Shown: piece after piece, positions 37,108 to 46,261 of the stretch
Layout: every line of letters begins with the position of its first letter
Numbering within the stretch: position 1 is the first letter of the stretch
From: Acidobacteriota bacterium
Lineage (GTDB): Bacteria; Acidobacteriota; Blastocatellia; UBA7656
NCBI GenBank assembly: GCA_040754075.1
Contig: JBFMDH010000001.1
Location: forward strand, 102,262 to 166,261
Reading direction: 5' to 3'
Length of the DNA: 64,000 bases
Program-made: the position numbers and the translations under genes
The notes under the pieces: generated by a model
The model's database searches: none
What the model was told of the DNA's origin: nothing
The model's input: only the letters and a program-made list of their open reading frames with translations

Positions 37108-37533
37108 TCAGTATCTATTACGTCTTTTTAGCAGATAATAGGCGGCTCCGCCACCTCCGCCGAGCAATGCGCCGACGGCTGCACCTTTTTTACCGCCCAT
37201 CAGTGCCCCGACTCCTGCGCCGATTGCCGCAGGGGCGACGACCGTCATCACCGCGCGGGTTTTGGAATTGCGATTATACCCGCGATAGTAATTCGGGTTG
37301 TCGTAACGCGCGCCGGCAACTCTGGAATAGGGATACCGGTTATCGTTATAACCACGCCTGGAGTAGTTGTAATTATTGCCGTAACTATAACCGCGCCCAT
37401 AGTAATTTGAATTATTGTAATAGCGGTTATAGGCGGCGCGACGATTGTTGCGGCACTGCGCCAGGCTATCGGGGGCGAGCGCAATAAAACTGAAAATCAA
37501 AAGCAAGCTTGCTACGAAGAGTTTTTTAGTCAT
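37108..37533 (-). CDS. Small secreted Asn/Tyr/Arg-rich protein with glycine zipper
   Basis: This is a 141-residue protein. GGAGACAGG precedes the ATG and a signal peptide follows (MTKKLFVASLLLIFSFIALAPDSLA). Residues 26-90 are low-complexity, rich in Asn, Tyr, Arg and Gly (YYNNSNYYGRGYSYGNN). Residues 95-130 form a glycine-zipper segment (IGAGVGALMGGKKGAAVGA), usually associated with membrane insertion or oligomerisation, and a basic tail follows. I do not know its function. Similar glycine-zipper proteins occur widely in Acidobacteria, which I recall rather than demonstrate. Confidence 0.7.
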   Translation of the reverse strand: MTKKLFVASLLLIFSFIALAPDSLAQCRNNRRAAYNRYYNNSNYYGRGYSYGNNYNYSRRGYNDNRYPYSRVAGARYDNPNYYRGYNRNSKTRAVMTVVAPAAIGAGVGALMGGKKGAAVGALLGGGGGAAYYLLKRRNRY

Positions 37534-37861
37534 AAAAACCTGTCTCCCGGAAATTTGATTTGAATTTTAGGTACTGGTTTTGCGGCAATCGCTATGCCAG
37601 GGTTTTTAAGTTTGGCGAGAACCGCAATGCCCCGGTTTTACAGGATGAAACCGCCATATACGAATTCTATAAACGCTTCGCGCTATCCCATATCGTGTGG
37701 TTTTCCCGCTTACCCTAACCAAATCGTATGTGATGAATGCTCCTTGATAGATGTGAACCGGAGAGCTACAATCACCGCATCAGTGGAGCAAACCACAGGC
37801 ACAGCAGTTTATAACTTAAAGCTCTAAAAATTATCTAATCTCAAATTACAGGAGTCGGCAA
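37534..37861. other. Intergenic region between divergent genes
   Basis: This 328-base stretch separates the minus-strand glycine-zipper gene from the plus-strand cytochrome-monooxygenase gene and should carry both promoters. AGGAG just before 37862 is the ribosome-binding site of the right-hand gene. I see no inverted repeat or convincing coding region. Confidence 0.5.
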
Positions 37862-39136
37862 ATGAATCGAGTGCGTTTATGGCTTATTGCTCTGACCATC
37901 GCCTTAGCGTTGGTCTTTACCGGCGCTAATCAAGTGAGCGCCGATAAAAATGCGACGCTCACCTTTACCCAGGATGTTGCGCCACTGTTTTATAAAAACT
38001 GCGTGCAATGTCATCGCACAGGCGAAATCGCGCCGATGTCGTTGATAACTTACAAAGAGATTCGTCCGTGGGCGAAATCCATTCGCGAAAAACTCATCGC
38101 GAAAGAGATGCCGCCCTGGCACGCAGACCCTCAACATGGCAGTTGGGCAAATGACCGCCGCATGGCGCAAAAAGATATTGATACGATAGTTCGGTGGATT
38201 GACAGCGGCGCGAAAGAAGGCAATCCCAAAAATTTGCCGCCCCCGCCGCAATTTGCCAAAGGCTGGCAAATCGGCGAACCCGATGTGATTTTCCAGATGC
38301 CGGTTGAGTTCACGGTTCCTGCGGAAGGCGCTGTGCCGTACCAACATTTCACCGTGCCGACCAACTTCAAAGAAGATATGTATGTCGAAGCGATGGAAGC
38401 GCGCGCCGGTAATCTTTCCGTCGTTCATCACATCGTTATCTATGTGCGCGACCCCAATAAAAAACGCGACCCCAAAAAGAAACTCGATTTAGGCGAAGAT
38501 TTGCTCGGCGCACTGTCGCCCGGACAAACCCCGTTTATGGCAAAGCAAGGCATGGCAAAACTCATCAAAGCCGGTTCGCAACTGGTTTTCCAGATGCACT
38601 ACACACCGAGCGGCACGGAAACCAAAGACCGTTCAATCGTTGGGCTTCGCTTTACCAAAAAACCTGTGCTTGCGGATAAAATCATCACCACGACTGCCGC
38701 TTTCGATATAAATTTCGTGATTCCGCCCAATGCCGCGAATCACGAAGTCAAGGCATCGTATGATTTCGCGCAGGATTCGCATATCATCAGTTTCAGCCCG
38801 CATATGCATTTGCGCGGCAAGGATATTCTCTATAAAGCCACCTACCCCGACGGGCGTTCGGAAATTCTGCTGTCGATTCCCAAATACGATTTCAATTGGC
38901 AGGTCTATTACTATCCGATGAAACCTTTGATGATGCCTAAGGGGACAAAACTCGAAGTCATCGCCCATTTCAATAATTCAACCTCGAATAAATTGAATCC
39001 CGACCCGAACATCGCTGTGCGTTTCGGGCAGCAGACCTGGGACGAAATGATGAACGGCTTTTTCGATTACACAGTGGTTGGCGCGACAAATGAAACACCG
39101 GAAACCGGCAAGAGCGCCAGGGCAACCGATAAATAA
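37862..39136 (+). CDS. Secreted cytochrome c fused to a copper (PHM-like) monooxygenase domain
   Basis: This is a 424-residue protein with ACAGGAG upstream and a signal peptide ending near residue 27. Residues 30-120 are a cytochrome c module with a single haem site Cys47-x-x-Cys50-His51 (CVQCH) and possible axial Met59 or Met83. From about residue 140 there is a two-domain fold like ascorbate-dependent type II copper monooxygenases. All six expected copper ligands can be placed: His189, His190 and His246 for one copper (VVHHIVIY, FQMHYTP), and His314, His316 and Met396 for the other (HMHLRG, WDEMMNGFF). The cytochrome may feed electrons in place of ascorbate. The substrate is unknown; it acts in the periplasm. 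Confidence 0.85.
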   Translation: MNRVRLWLIALTIALALVFTGANQVSADKNATLTFTQDVAPLFYKNCVQCHRTGEIAPMSLITYKEIRPWAKSIREKLIAKEMPPWHADPQHGSWANDRRMAQKDIDTIVRWIDSGAKEGNPKNLPPPPQFAKGWQIGEPDVIFQMPVEFTVPAEGAVPYQHFTVPTNFKEDMYVEAMEARAGNLSVVHHIVIYVRDPNKKRDPKKKLDLGEDLLGALSPGQTPFMAKQGMAKLIKAGSQLVFQMHYTPSGTETKDRSIVGLRFTKKPVLADKIITTTAAFDINFVIPPNAANHEVKASYDFAQDSHIISFSPHMHLRGKDILYKATYPDGRSEILLSIPKYDFNWQVYYYPMKPLMMPKGTKLEVIAHFNNSTSNKLNPDPNIAVRFGQQTWDEMMNGFFDYTVVGATNETPETGKSARATDK

Positions 39137-39188
39137 AAGCGTTCACCAATCGACAAGCTGACCTTGTAAAACCAACTTAAAATTAAAC

Positions 39189-39226
39189 GAGCCTGAATTC
39201 ATTTTACTTTGAATGAATTCAGGCTC
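39189..39226. terminator. Bidirectional terminator between convergent genes
   Basis: Perfect 15-bp arms (GAGCCTGAATTCATT at 39189-39203 and its complement at 39212-39226) enclose an 8-base loop between the stops of the cytochrome-monooxygenase gene and the FG-GAP/HYR gene. Confidence 0.8.
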
Positions 39227-39238
39227 TTGATTTTCGGA

Positions 39239-42200
39239 TTATTGGTTTTGTTGACAACGACAACTGTTATTGCGGGTGTCGCGGTCAGTGATTGAACAGG
39301 CGGTTATGCCGACCGGCATTTGCAGCGATGCGCTGCCGCGAAACATGGTCGCATCAAGTTGCGCCGCGAGGCGGCGATCTGCCGGTTGATGTGTGAGTTT
39401 GAAAAGGTTTCCCTGACGGGTGGCAGCGCCTTTGCCGCCGACGCGAGTTGTGCCGCAACAGAAGAGATAATCGCCGGTCTTTGAATTCCAAAACAACACG
39501 GCACTCACATTTGAATCATCCTGCAAACAGACATCAAATGTCGTTACGGTGAAACTGCAACTCGACTGATTGCCCGCCACGTCGGTCGCCGTGCAAGTAA
39601 CCGTTGTCGTGCCCAGCGGGAAACTGGCTCCCGACGGTGGCACACAGACAATGCTTTGAATGGCGCAATTGTCACTGGCATTCGGCGCAGGATAAGTAAC
39701 GGTCACCGTCGCATCACCGGGATTCACCGTGGTGCTGGTGATATTTGCCGGACAGTCAATGACCGGCAGTTGAATATCATTGACGGTTACGGTGAACGAG
39801 CAACTTTGCGAATTGCCAGACGTATCGGTTGCCGTACAGGTGACCATCGTGGCTCCAACCGCAAAGACGGATGCTGACGGTGGCACACAAACCAGACTTT
39901 GAACCGCGCAATTATCGCTTGCCGTGGGCGCAAAACTGACCGGCGCACCACAAGTGTTCAACGCATTAGGAACCGTGATATTCGCCGGGCAAGCGATTAC
40001 AGGTTTTTGACTATCAACGACCGTAACATTGAATGAACAATTTGCCGTATTGCCCGCCGCATCGCTCACCGAACAAGTCACCACAGTTGTGCCTTTCGCG
40101 AAGACCGAACCTGAAGGTGGTGTGCAAGACGGTGTAACTTTCGCATCGCAGTTGTCGGTAGCCGATGCGGAGAAGGTAACAGTGGTCGAGCATTTGTTCA
40201 AATCGGCTGCCTGTGTAATGTTTGCCGGACAACTGATGGCAGGCTTTTGCGTGTCATTGACAGTCACGGTAAACGAGCAGGTTGAGTTATTGCCTGCGGC
40301 ATCGCTTACCGAACAAGTAACTGTTGTCGTGCCTTTGGCAAACGTTGAGCCGGATGCCGGTGAACAACTCGGTGAAAGATTGGTGTCGCAGTTATCGGTT
40401 GCCGTAGACGTGAAGGTGACGGTTGCGCTACAGCTATTGAGTGCTGTTGGAGCCGTGATATTCGCAGGACAATTCAATGTCGGTTTCTGCGCATCGCTGA
40501 CGGTGACAGTGAATGAACAATTCCCGGTGTTGCCCGCTGCATCCGTGACTGTGCAACTAACCGTAGTCGTTCCCTTGGCGAATGTGCTGCCTGAGGGCGG
40601 CGTACAGGTGGTTGCGCCGACACCCGAACAATTGTCTGTGGCAGTTGGCGCTGTGTAAGTTACGACTGCCGAACATTGATTCAAATCAGTGTTGCGTTGA
40701 ATATTTGCAGGACAATTCAACACCGGCGGTTGCGTATCGTTGACCGTCACGGTGAACGAACATGGCGATGAATTGCCTGCGGTATCGGTCGCCGTACAGG
40801 TGACTGTCGTAACGCCTATGGAGAAGGTTGAGCCTGATGCCGGAGTACAACTTGGCGCGCGCGCGCCGTCACAGCTATCACTGGCGGTTGGCGTGAAGGT
40901 GACGACAGCCGTGCAACTGCCGGCGCTTGCCGGAGCTGTAATATTCGCCGGGCAGTTGATTGTCGGACCTTGATTGTCATTGACGGTTACTGTGAATTGG
41001 CACTGACTGCTATTACTGGCAGCATCGGTCGCTGTGCAAGTAACTGTGGTGATGCCTTTGGCAAACGTTGACCCTGACAGAGGCATGCAGCTTGGTGTGA
41101 GCGACCCACTGCAATTATCCGTAGCGGTTGCGGCAAACGTCGCGACTGCCGAACATTGTCCGGTTGCCGTGTTGACCACAACGGGAGAAGGACAATTAAT
41201 CGCAGGCGCATCATCATCAACCACTGTCACCGTGAAAGCGCATTGACCGACATTGCCGCTCGAATCGGTTGCTGTACAGGTGACTGTGGTGATGCCTTTG
41301 GCAAACGTTGAACCCGACGACGGAACGCAGGTTGGCGTAAGCGCGCCATCACAACTATCGACAACCGATGGCGTGAAGTTGACGACGGCTGAACAGGCGT
41401 TGCTCGTGGTGCCTGCGCTGATGTTAGCGCAGGTGAAAACCGGCGCTGCATCGGTTGTCACCTGCACAGTCAGATTTGCCATGCTGCTTTGACCACCCGC
41501 GTCTGTGACGGTCATCTGCACTGTGCTAGTGCCAAGTGCGGCTGTGCAACTTGCTGCCACCGTAGCCGTCACCTGACCGTTGCCATCAATCATGACGTTG
41601 GTGAAGGTGACGCCGGTTGGTAAAGAAGAAAAGCTAACCGTCAACGAATTGGGCGCGGTAATTTCATCATCCAGGTTAGCCAGAACCGCTGAGGTTGATG
41701 TGCCGCGTTGTCGCGTGATGGTCGTAGGCATGACAATAATCGAAGGCGGGCAATTGACTCTGTACAGATAAACCGCGCCTTCCTTAAATCCTCCAAACAA
41801 ATCTTTCGGTCCTGCGAAATGCGCGCCGACGGCAATGAATTGATTGCCCAGACCAACCGAAAATCCGAATTCATCTTCGGTTTGCCCATCCGAAGCGATG
41901 AGCCTTTGCACCTGTCCCCAGTTGTCCGCTCCACCTTGATTGCGCTCAAATACGTAAGCCGCGCCGCGTTTGTTATTTTCCCAACTCGAACCCACGACAA
42001 CCTTATCGCCGTGTATAGCAAGCGATTGTCCAAAGAGTTGCCCGGAAGGTGTGGTGAGTTTTTGCACCTGCCCCCAATTATTCGCGCCGCCTTGGTTGCG
42101 TTCAAAAATATATGCCGCGCCATGCAGTCCGGCATCGCCGGGATCGGCAACCACAAGTGTCGAATTGTCTAATGCTACACGCTGACCGAAAGCTAACGCG

Positions 42201-44908
42201 CCGCTGATGGTAAGTTTTTTGATTTCGCCCCAGTTGTTGACGCCGCCTTGATTGCGCTCATACAAGTAAACGCCTCGACTGCCACCCGTCGCGGCAACTG
42301 CACAAGTATCGCCATACAGCGACACCGAAACGCCAAAAGCCGATGAAGCGGCGCTATCACTGCGCGAAAGCGTTTTTTCCAATCCCCAGTTATTCGCGCC
42401 GCCCTGATTGCGCTTATAAACAAAGGCATTGCCAAACTGCGAGTTTTCTCCCGGCGCACCAACTACTAAATTATCGCCATAAACCGAAACCGAATAGCCG
42501 AATGCGCCTGTGAGTTCGGGAGCATTCGGAGAGTTAATCTGTTTGACGCGACCCCAATTATCTCTGCCGCCCTGGTTGCGCTCGTAAATGTAAATCGTTC
42601 CATCTTGTAAAACATTAGGCGGAACATCGTATATGGGTGCGCCGACGACGATGGTGTCGCAGTAAATTGAAACCGAGAATCCGTATTCATCCTGATCCCC
42701 GATTCGCCCCAAACCTTCTCCGAGAACTTTGGTGATGCCCCAGTTTTCTGCGCCACCGGCATTGCGTTCAAAAATAAACGCGCCGCCGAAGCGAGCACGC
42801 CCATCGGCATCCACAGGCACAGCCGCAGTGATACCGCCGACGACAGCCGTATTGCCGCTGATGCTGATGGATGACCCGAGTTCGGCAGGACTTTCCAAAC
42901 TGCCGGTCTTTCCGATTTTGACCTGTTGATATTGTGAACAGGGGTTGGCAAAGACATACGCCGAGCCGGTGCCATTGTCGCCTTTCGCGCCGATGATAAA
43001 ACTCATTTTGTCAATCGCCACCGCGCGGCCGAAAAGATCACCGCCCGCGCCATCGGAAGCCGTGTATTTTTTTATCTCTCCCCAATTGTCTGCGCCGCCT
43101 TGATTGCGCTCGAATAGATAAGCCGCGCCCTGTTGTGAATTTTGATTCAATGCGCCAACAAGCACCATATCTTCACTGATGGATACCGAACAGCCGAAGT
43201 TATCGCCTGAGTTGCCATCGCTGGCTGTGAGTTTCTGCACCTGTTGATACCCACCAGCAATGCCGCCGTGATTGCGTTCAAAGATATAAACCGCACCCGC
43301 ATTGACTTCTTTTCTGCTCGCGCCCACCACCACTCGGTCACAGTCAATGGCAATGGCGTTGCCGAATTGAGTGCCGGACAGACCATCGGAAGCCATCAGG
43401 CGAGTAACTAAACCAAAATTGTTTGCCCCACCGGTGTTCGCAGCAAAAATTACTGCTGCGCCGACATTCAACAATAAAGGGGTATCTTTGGTAGGCACGC
43501 CGATGGCGACCGTATCGCCGCTGATTGCCACCGCCGCGCCAAAACGGTCGTCATTTACGCGGGTTGTGTCGGTGAGTTTTTTCAGTTGACCCCAGTTATT
43601 CGCGCCGCCCTGATTGCGCTCAAATAGATAAGCCGCACCTTGACCGGAATCATCGCCATCTGCGCCGACGACGATTAGATGGTCGGAAATACCGACAGAT
43701 TTTCCGAACTCATCGCTGGCTGCGCCATCCGAGGCGGTGAGTTTTTTCAGCTGTCCCCAGTTGTTCGCGCCGCCTTGATTGCGCTCAAATAGATAAGCCG
43801 CGCCGCGCTCCATACTGGTACTGAGGTCATGTCCGGGGGAACCAATTACAATCAAATCGCCATCAATGGCAACCGAAGTGCCGAAGTAATCGAATGAGTT
43901 TCCATCCGAAGCCAACAACAGTTGTACCTGCCCCCAGTTATCCGCGCCGCCCTGATTGCGTGTGAATACGAACGCCAGACCGGCATCCGTAAACAGCAAA
44001 CCATTCGATAGCGGCGCGCCGATGACTACCGTATCTTTGCTGATAGCAACGGCAGCCCCGAATTCGGAACTGGTTTCAATGCCTGAGATTTTTTTGACCT
44101 GACTAAACAATGGGTCGATGGTGAGCGGATAGACGGCGTCCGTATCATTCACCAGCAAAGCGATGCCATCCGCCTCGCGCATCATGCGCGCTGCCAATTT
44201 TTTGCCTGTTGCATCCCACGCCAACAATTTGTCGTAGCGCAACTCGCCGCCGCAGTCGAGTTTGAGTTCAATCGCCGGTTTGTCCGTCGCCATTTGAATA
44301 CTCGCGCCTTCCACCTTGAGCAGCAATTTCAATTCATCGCTTTTCTGGCGACGAATCGGCGCGCGATCAAGCGTGAAGCCCTGTTCCAAACCGGATTCGC
44401 TATTGATGTACCATTCGCTAATCGTTTGCGTGTGTTCAGACGCCATGCCGGAAACTGTTCGCTTGATTTCCAGGCGATTATCCGTAGCCGTCATCTCTCC
44501 TGCGCCAAGTTGCATCTGTCGCTCACCATAGCCGTAACTTTGCAACCGCAGGCTGAGCGGCGCGGACTCAGGCGAGTTTCGGTCTGCTGTGACAATCTCA
44601 ATTCGTTCAGGCGCAAAGCGCGCGCTGAAACGCTGTGCGGGATTGTTGGCAATCAATGATTGTTTCTTTGATTGTTGCTGAGGCATTTCAAAGATGTGAT
44701 ATTGCGCGGCATTTACGGCTTCCATCAGAGAATCATATTCACCATTCTGTTTGAGATATTCGACAGCGGCTTTATCTGTCAAATCCGGCATCCGGTTATT
44801 TACAATTGATTTTTCTATGAAGTTGTCGGACTGACCTTTCCAGGCGATAACCGCACAAAGCGCTGCCGCAATCAACATCAGGGCAAAGATAATATTTCTG
44901 ATTTTCAT
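39239..44908 (-). CDS. Giant secreted FG-GAP propeller/HYR adhesin-like protein with C-terminal CLQDDSN domain
   Basis: This is a 1889-residue protein with AAGGAGAG before the ATG and an N-terminal signal or anchor helix (IIFALMLIAAALCAVIAW). After a head domain of about 260 residues come 14 FG-GAP repeats (pattern FG.SVAI.GD.VVVGA...G.AY.FERNQGGA.NWG). A short break after the seventh, at NPCSQYQQ, is consistent with two seven-bladed propellers. Residues about 1154-1792 are eight HYR repeats of about 80 residues (NCPANIT...TATDNC...G.TTVTCTATD..GN...CSFTVTV). The last 96 residues, from CLQDDSN, form a Cys-containing domain shared with the gene at 53731. It is probably on the surface in adhesion or matrix interaction; that is inferred from the domains. 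Confidence 0.85.
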   Translation of the reverse strand: MKIRNIIFALMLIAAALCAVIAWKGQSDNFIEKSIVNNRMPDLTDKAAVEYLKQNGEYDSLMEAVNAAQYHIFEMPQQQSKKQSLIANNPAQRFSARFAPERIEIVTADRNSPESAPLSLRLQSYGYGERQMQLGAGEMTATDNRLEIKRTVSGMASEHTQTISEWYINSESGLEQGFTLDRAPIRRQKSDELKLLLKVEGASIQMATDKPAIELKLDCGGELRYDKLLAWDATGKKLAARMMREADGIALLVNDTDAVYPLTIDPLFSQVKKISGIETSSEFGAAVAISKDTVVIGAPLSNGLLFTDAGLAFVFTRNQGGADNWGQVQLLLASDGNSFDYFGTSVAIDGDLIVIGSPGHDLSTSMERGAAYLFERNQGGANNWGQLKKLTASDGAASDEFGKSVGISDHLIVVGADGDDSGQGAAYLFERNQGGANNWGQLKKLTDTTRVNDDRFGAAVAISGDTVAIGVPTKDTPLLLNVGAAVIFAANTGGANNFGLVTRLMASDGLSGTQFGNAIAIDCDRVVVGASRKEVNAGAVYIFERNHGGIAGGYQQVQKLTASDGNSGDNFGCSVSISEDMVLVGALNQNSQQGAAYLFERNQGGADNWGEIKKYTASDGAGGDLFGRAVAIDKMSFIIGAKGDNGTGSAYVFANPCSQYQQVKIGKTGSLESPAELGSSISISGNTAVVGGITAAVPVDADGRARFGGAFIFERNAGGAENWGITKVLGEGLGRIGDQDEYGFSVSIYCDTIVVGAPIYDVPPNVLQDGTIYIYERNQGGRDNWGRVKQINSPNAPELTGAFGYSVSVYGDNLVVGAPGENSQFGNAFVYKRNQGGANNWGLEKTLSRSDSAASSAFGVSVSLYGDTCAVAATGGSRGVYLYERNQGGVNNWGEIKKLTISGALAFGQRVALDNSTLVVADPGDAGLHGAAYIFERNQGGANNWGQVQKLTTPSGQLFGQSLAIHGDKVVVGSSWENNKRGAAYVFERNQGGADNWGQVQRLIASDGQTEDEFGFSVGLGNQFIAVGAHFAGPKDLFGGFKEGAVYLYRVNCPPSIIVMPTTITRQRGTSTSAVLANLDDEITAPNSLTVSFSSLPTGVTFTNVMIDGNGQVTATVAASCTAALGTSTVQMTVTDAGGQSSMANLTVQVTTDAAPVFTCANISAGTTSNACSAVVNFTPSVVDSCDGALTPTCVPSSGSTFAKGITTVTCTATDSSGNVGQCAFTVTVVDDDAPAINCPSPVVVNTATGQCSAVATFAATATDNCSGSLTPSCMPLSGSTFAKGITTVTCTATDAASNSSQCQFTVTVNDNQGPTINCPANITAPASAGSCTAVVTFTPTASDSCDGARAPSCTPASGSTFSIGVTTVTCTATDTAGNSSPCSFTVTVNDTQPPVLNCPANIQRNTDLNQCSAVVTYTAPTATDNCSGVGATTCTPPSGSTFAKGTTTVSCTVTDAAGNTGNCSFTVTVSDAQKPTLNCPANITAPTALNSCSATVTFTSTATDNCDTNLSPSCSPASGSTFAKGTTTVTCSVSDAAGNNSTCSFTVTVNDTQKPAISCPANITQAADLNKCSTTVTFSASATDNCDAKVTPSCTPPSGSVFAKGTTVVTCSVSDAAGNTANCSFNVTVVDSQKPVIACPANITVPNALNTCGAPVSFAPTASDNCAVQSLVCVPPSASVFAVGATMVTCTATDTSGNSQSCSFTVTVNDIQLPVIDCPANITSTTVNPGDATVTVTYPAPNASDNCAIQSIVCVPPSGASFPLGTTTVTCTATDVAGNQSSCSFTVTTFDVCLQDDSNVSAVLFWNSKTGDYLFCCGTTRVGGKGAATRQGNLFKLTHQPADRRLAAQLDATMFRGSASLQMPVGITACSITDRDTRNNSCRCQQNQ
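39540..41450 (-). repeat. Eight tandem coding repeats of about 240 bp (HYR units)
   Basis: Within the giant gene, near-identical blocks recur about every 240 bases; each encodes one HYR unit with paired Cys. The units near 40.2-40.8 kb are most alike at the DNA level. Such arrays can change copy number by recombination and are hard to assemble from short reads. Confidence 0.8.
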
Positions 44909-44920
44909 AAGCTGCTCTCC

Positions 44921-45304
44921 TTAAAATTCATCCGGGTGATTGATATGGTCATTCGCAGGGTGGAGGTTTTTTGTGAGAATTCCCTGAAGCGAAAACAGAT
45001 TTTCTTTGAGCACATAATCGAATGCTCCGGCATTGTGAGCCGATAATCGCAACTTCGCATCGTCATAATTGGTGACGATCACCACTTGCGCTAGTGGGTG
45101 GGCATTGATTATCCGGCGAGTGGCTTCGATACCATTGATGCCCGGTATGCGAATATCCATTAATACCCAATCAGGGTTCAGGGTTTCGTAGTAATGAAGC
45201 GCATCCGTACCGTTTTGGCATTCAAAGATTTCGGCAAGGTCACGGAGAATGCTGCACAGCAGATGCCGCACCGCTTTATTATCTTCTACGATTAAAACTT
45301 TCAT
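44921..45304 (-). CDS. Stand-alone receiver-domain response regulator (CheY-like)
   Basis: This encodes about 127 residues from ATG 45304 (MKVLIVEDNKAVRHLL). A longer frame to 45436 would begin inside the heptad-repeat element and add 44 unrelated residues. The receiver is complete: acidic pocket Glu7/Asp8, phospho-acceptor Asp50 in WVLMDIRIPG, Thr78 and Lys100. There is no output domain, so it probably works by protein contact or in a phosphorelay. It ends 12 bases before the start of the giant FG-GAP gene on the same strand, so the two may be cotranscribed. A kinase operon lies upstream. Confidence 0.85.
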   Translation of the reverse strand: MKVLIVEDNKAVRHLLCSILRDLAEIFECQNGTDALHYYETLNPDWVLMDIRIPGINGIEATRRIINAHPLAQVVIVTNYDDAKLRLSAHNAGAFDYVLKENLFSLQGILTKNLHPANDHINHPDEF

Positions 45305-45435
45305 GACATTTGATTGACCCGACGAAGCCACTTGAAGCCTGTGTGAATCGTTGATGTCGGGCAGCTTTAGTATCGGAAATCCGAGGCGGGAATTGAATAG
45401 AGTGGAACACACGAATATCTGTGTGTTTACACACA

Positions 45436-45603
45436 AGTCGGGAGCTAGGAATCAGGATTCAGAATACAGGATACAGGATTCAGGATTCAGGGGAGAAGAA
45501 ACGATGAAGGCGGAAGTAGGAACGATGAACAAGGTGAAATTCTTTTTGTTCATCGTTCATCGTTCCTACTTCATACTTTCCTTTCCCTGAATCCTAGCTC
45601 CTG
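45436..45603. repeat. Inverted heptanucleotide-repeat element
   Basis: Eight perfect-register 7-bp units (AGTCGGG, AGCTAGG, AATCAGG, then ATTCAGG and ATACAGG types) fill 45436-45491. The complementary units CCTGAAT and CCTAGCT lie at 45586-45599. Inside is a second inverted pair: GAAGTAGGAACGATGAACAA at 45513-45532 and its complement at 45546-45572, whose right arm holds one extra 7-bp unit (ATCGTTC). The whole would fold into one long hairpin. It occupies the gap between the two response-regulator genes. Confidence 0.8.
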
Positions 45604-45604
45604 T

Positions 45605-46261
45605 TCAAGCCAGTTCTTCCTGATGTTCGACGGCAAATTTCAACAGCGCGTGGCTGCCTTGGAGTCCCAGTTTATTGGATATGTTGGTGCGGTGGTTATC
45701 GACGGTGCGGTAGTGTATGTGTAACTCTGCGGCAATCTCTTTACTGGTTTTATAATTGGCAATCAGTTTGAGGATGCGTTTTTCGGTAGGCGTTAAATTA
45801 TTGAGTCCGGGCGTTTGTTTGGCGAGCAATCCGATGCGATCCAGGCGTTGCAACAGATAACCCGAAAGTTGCGAACTGATAAACGGCACGCCGCGCACCA
45901 CGGTTTGCAAGGCGCTCACGATTTCATCCAGCACACCATCTTTTAATACATAGCCTTTGGCACCCAAATCCATCGCTTTGTTGAAATAGTTTTTATCTTT
46001 ATGCATGGTCAAAAAAATAATCGCCACCTTCAGATTGCGTTTTTGAACTTCCTGCGCAACATCAAAGCCTGTGAGTTCGGGCATATTGACATCCAGAATT
46101 GCCACTTGCGGTTGATGCTGAATAATCAGGGCGAGCGCCTCTTTGCCGCTGGCGGCTTCGCCGATGATTTGATAGGGGGTGTCCGCTTCAATCACCTGTC
46201 GCAGACCTTTGCGAATCAATGCGTGGTCATCAGCTATTAAGATGGTTGGGGTGTTGTTCAT
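45605..46261 (-). CDS. NarL/LuxR-family response regulator
   Basis: This is a 218-residue protein: receiver domain at 1-125 with Asp11/Asp12, phospho-acceptor Asp57 (VAILDVNMPE), Thr and Lys (LKDG), then a LuxR-type helix-turn-helix at about 150-208 (LTPTEKRILKLIANYKTSKEIAAEL, HYRTVDNHRTNI). It is the DNA-binding partner of the kinase encoded just upstream; its start lies 32 bases inside the end of that gene, so the two are translated together. Targets are not visible, but the downstream receiver and FG-GAP genes are candidates by position. Confidence 0.9.
   Translation of the reverse strand: MNNTPTILIADDHALIRKGLRQVIEADTPYQIIGEAASGKEALALIIQHQPQVAILDVNMPELTGFDVAQEVQKRNLKVAIIFLTMHKDKNYFNKAMDLGAKGYVLKDGVLDEIVSALQTVVRGVPFISSQLSGYLLQRLDRIGLLAKQTPGLNNLTPTEKRILKLIANYKTSKEIAAELHIHYRTVDNHRTNISNKLGLQGSHALLKFAVEHQEELA

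Noticed and set aside
40029..40658. Long open frame opposite the HYR repeats (about 209 codons)
   Set aside because: It exists because the repeated coding units are free of stops on the other strand; its sequence is a repetitive Val/Ala/Thr pattern with no independent features.
39540..41450. Regular repeats resembling a CRISPR array
   Set aside because: The period is about 240 bases, the repeats are open reading frame in phase and encode HYR units; no short palindromic repeats with unique spacers are present.
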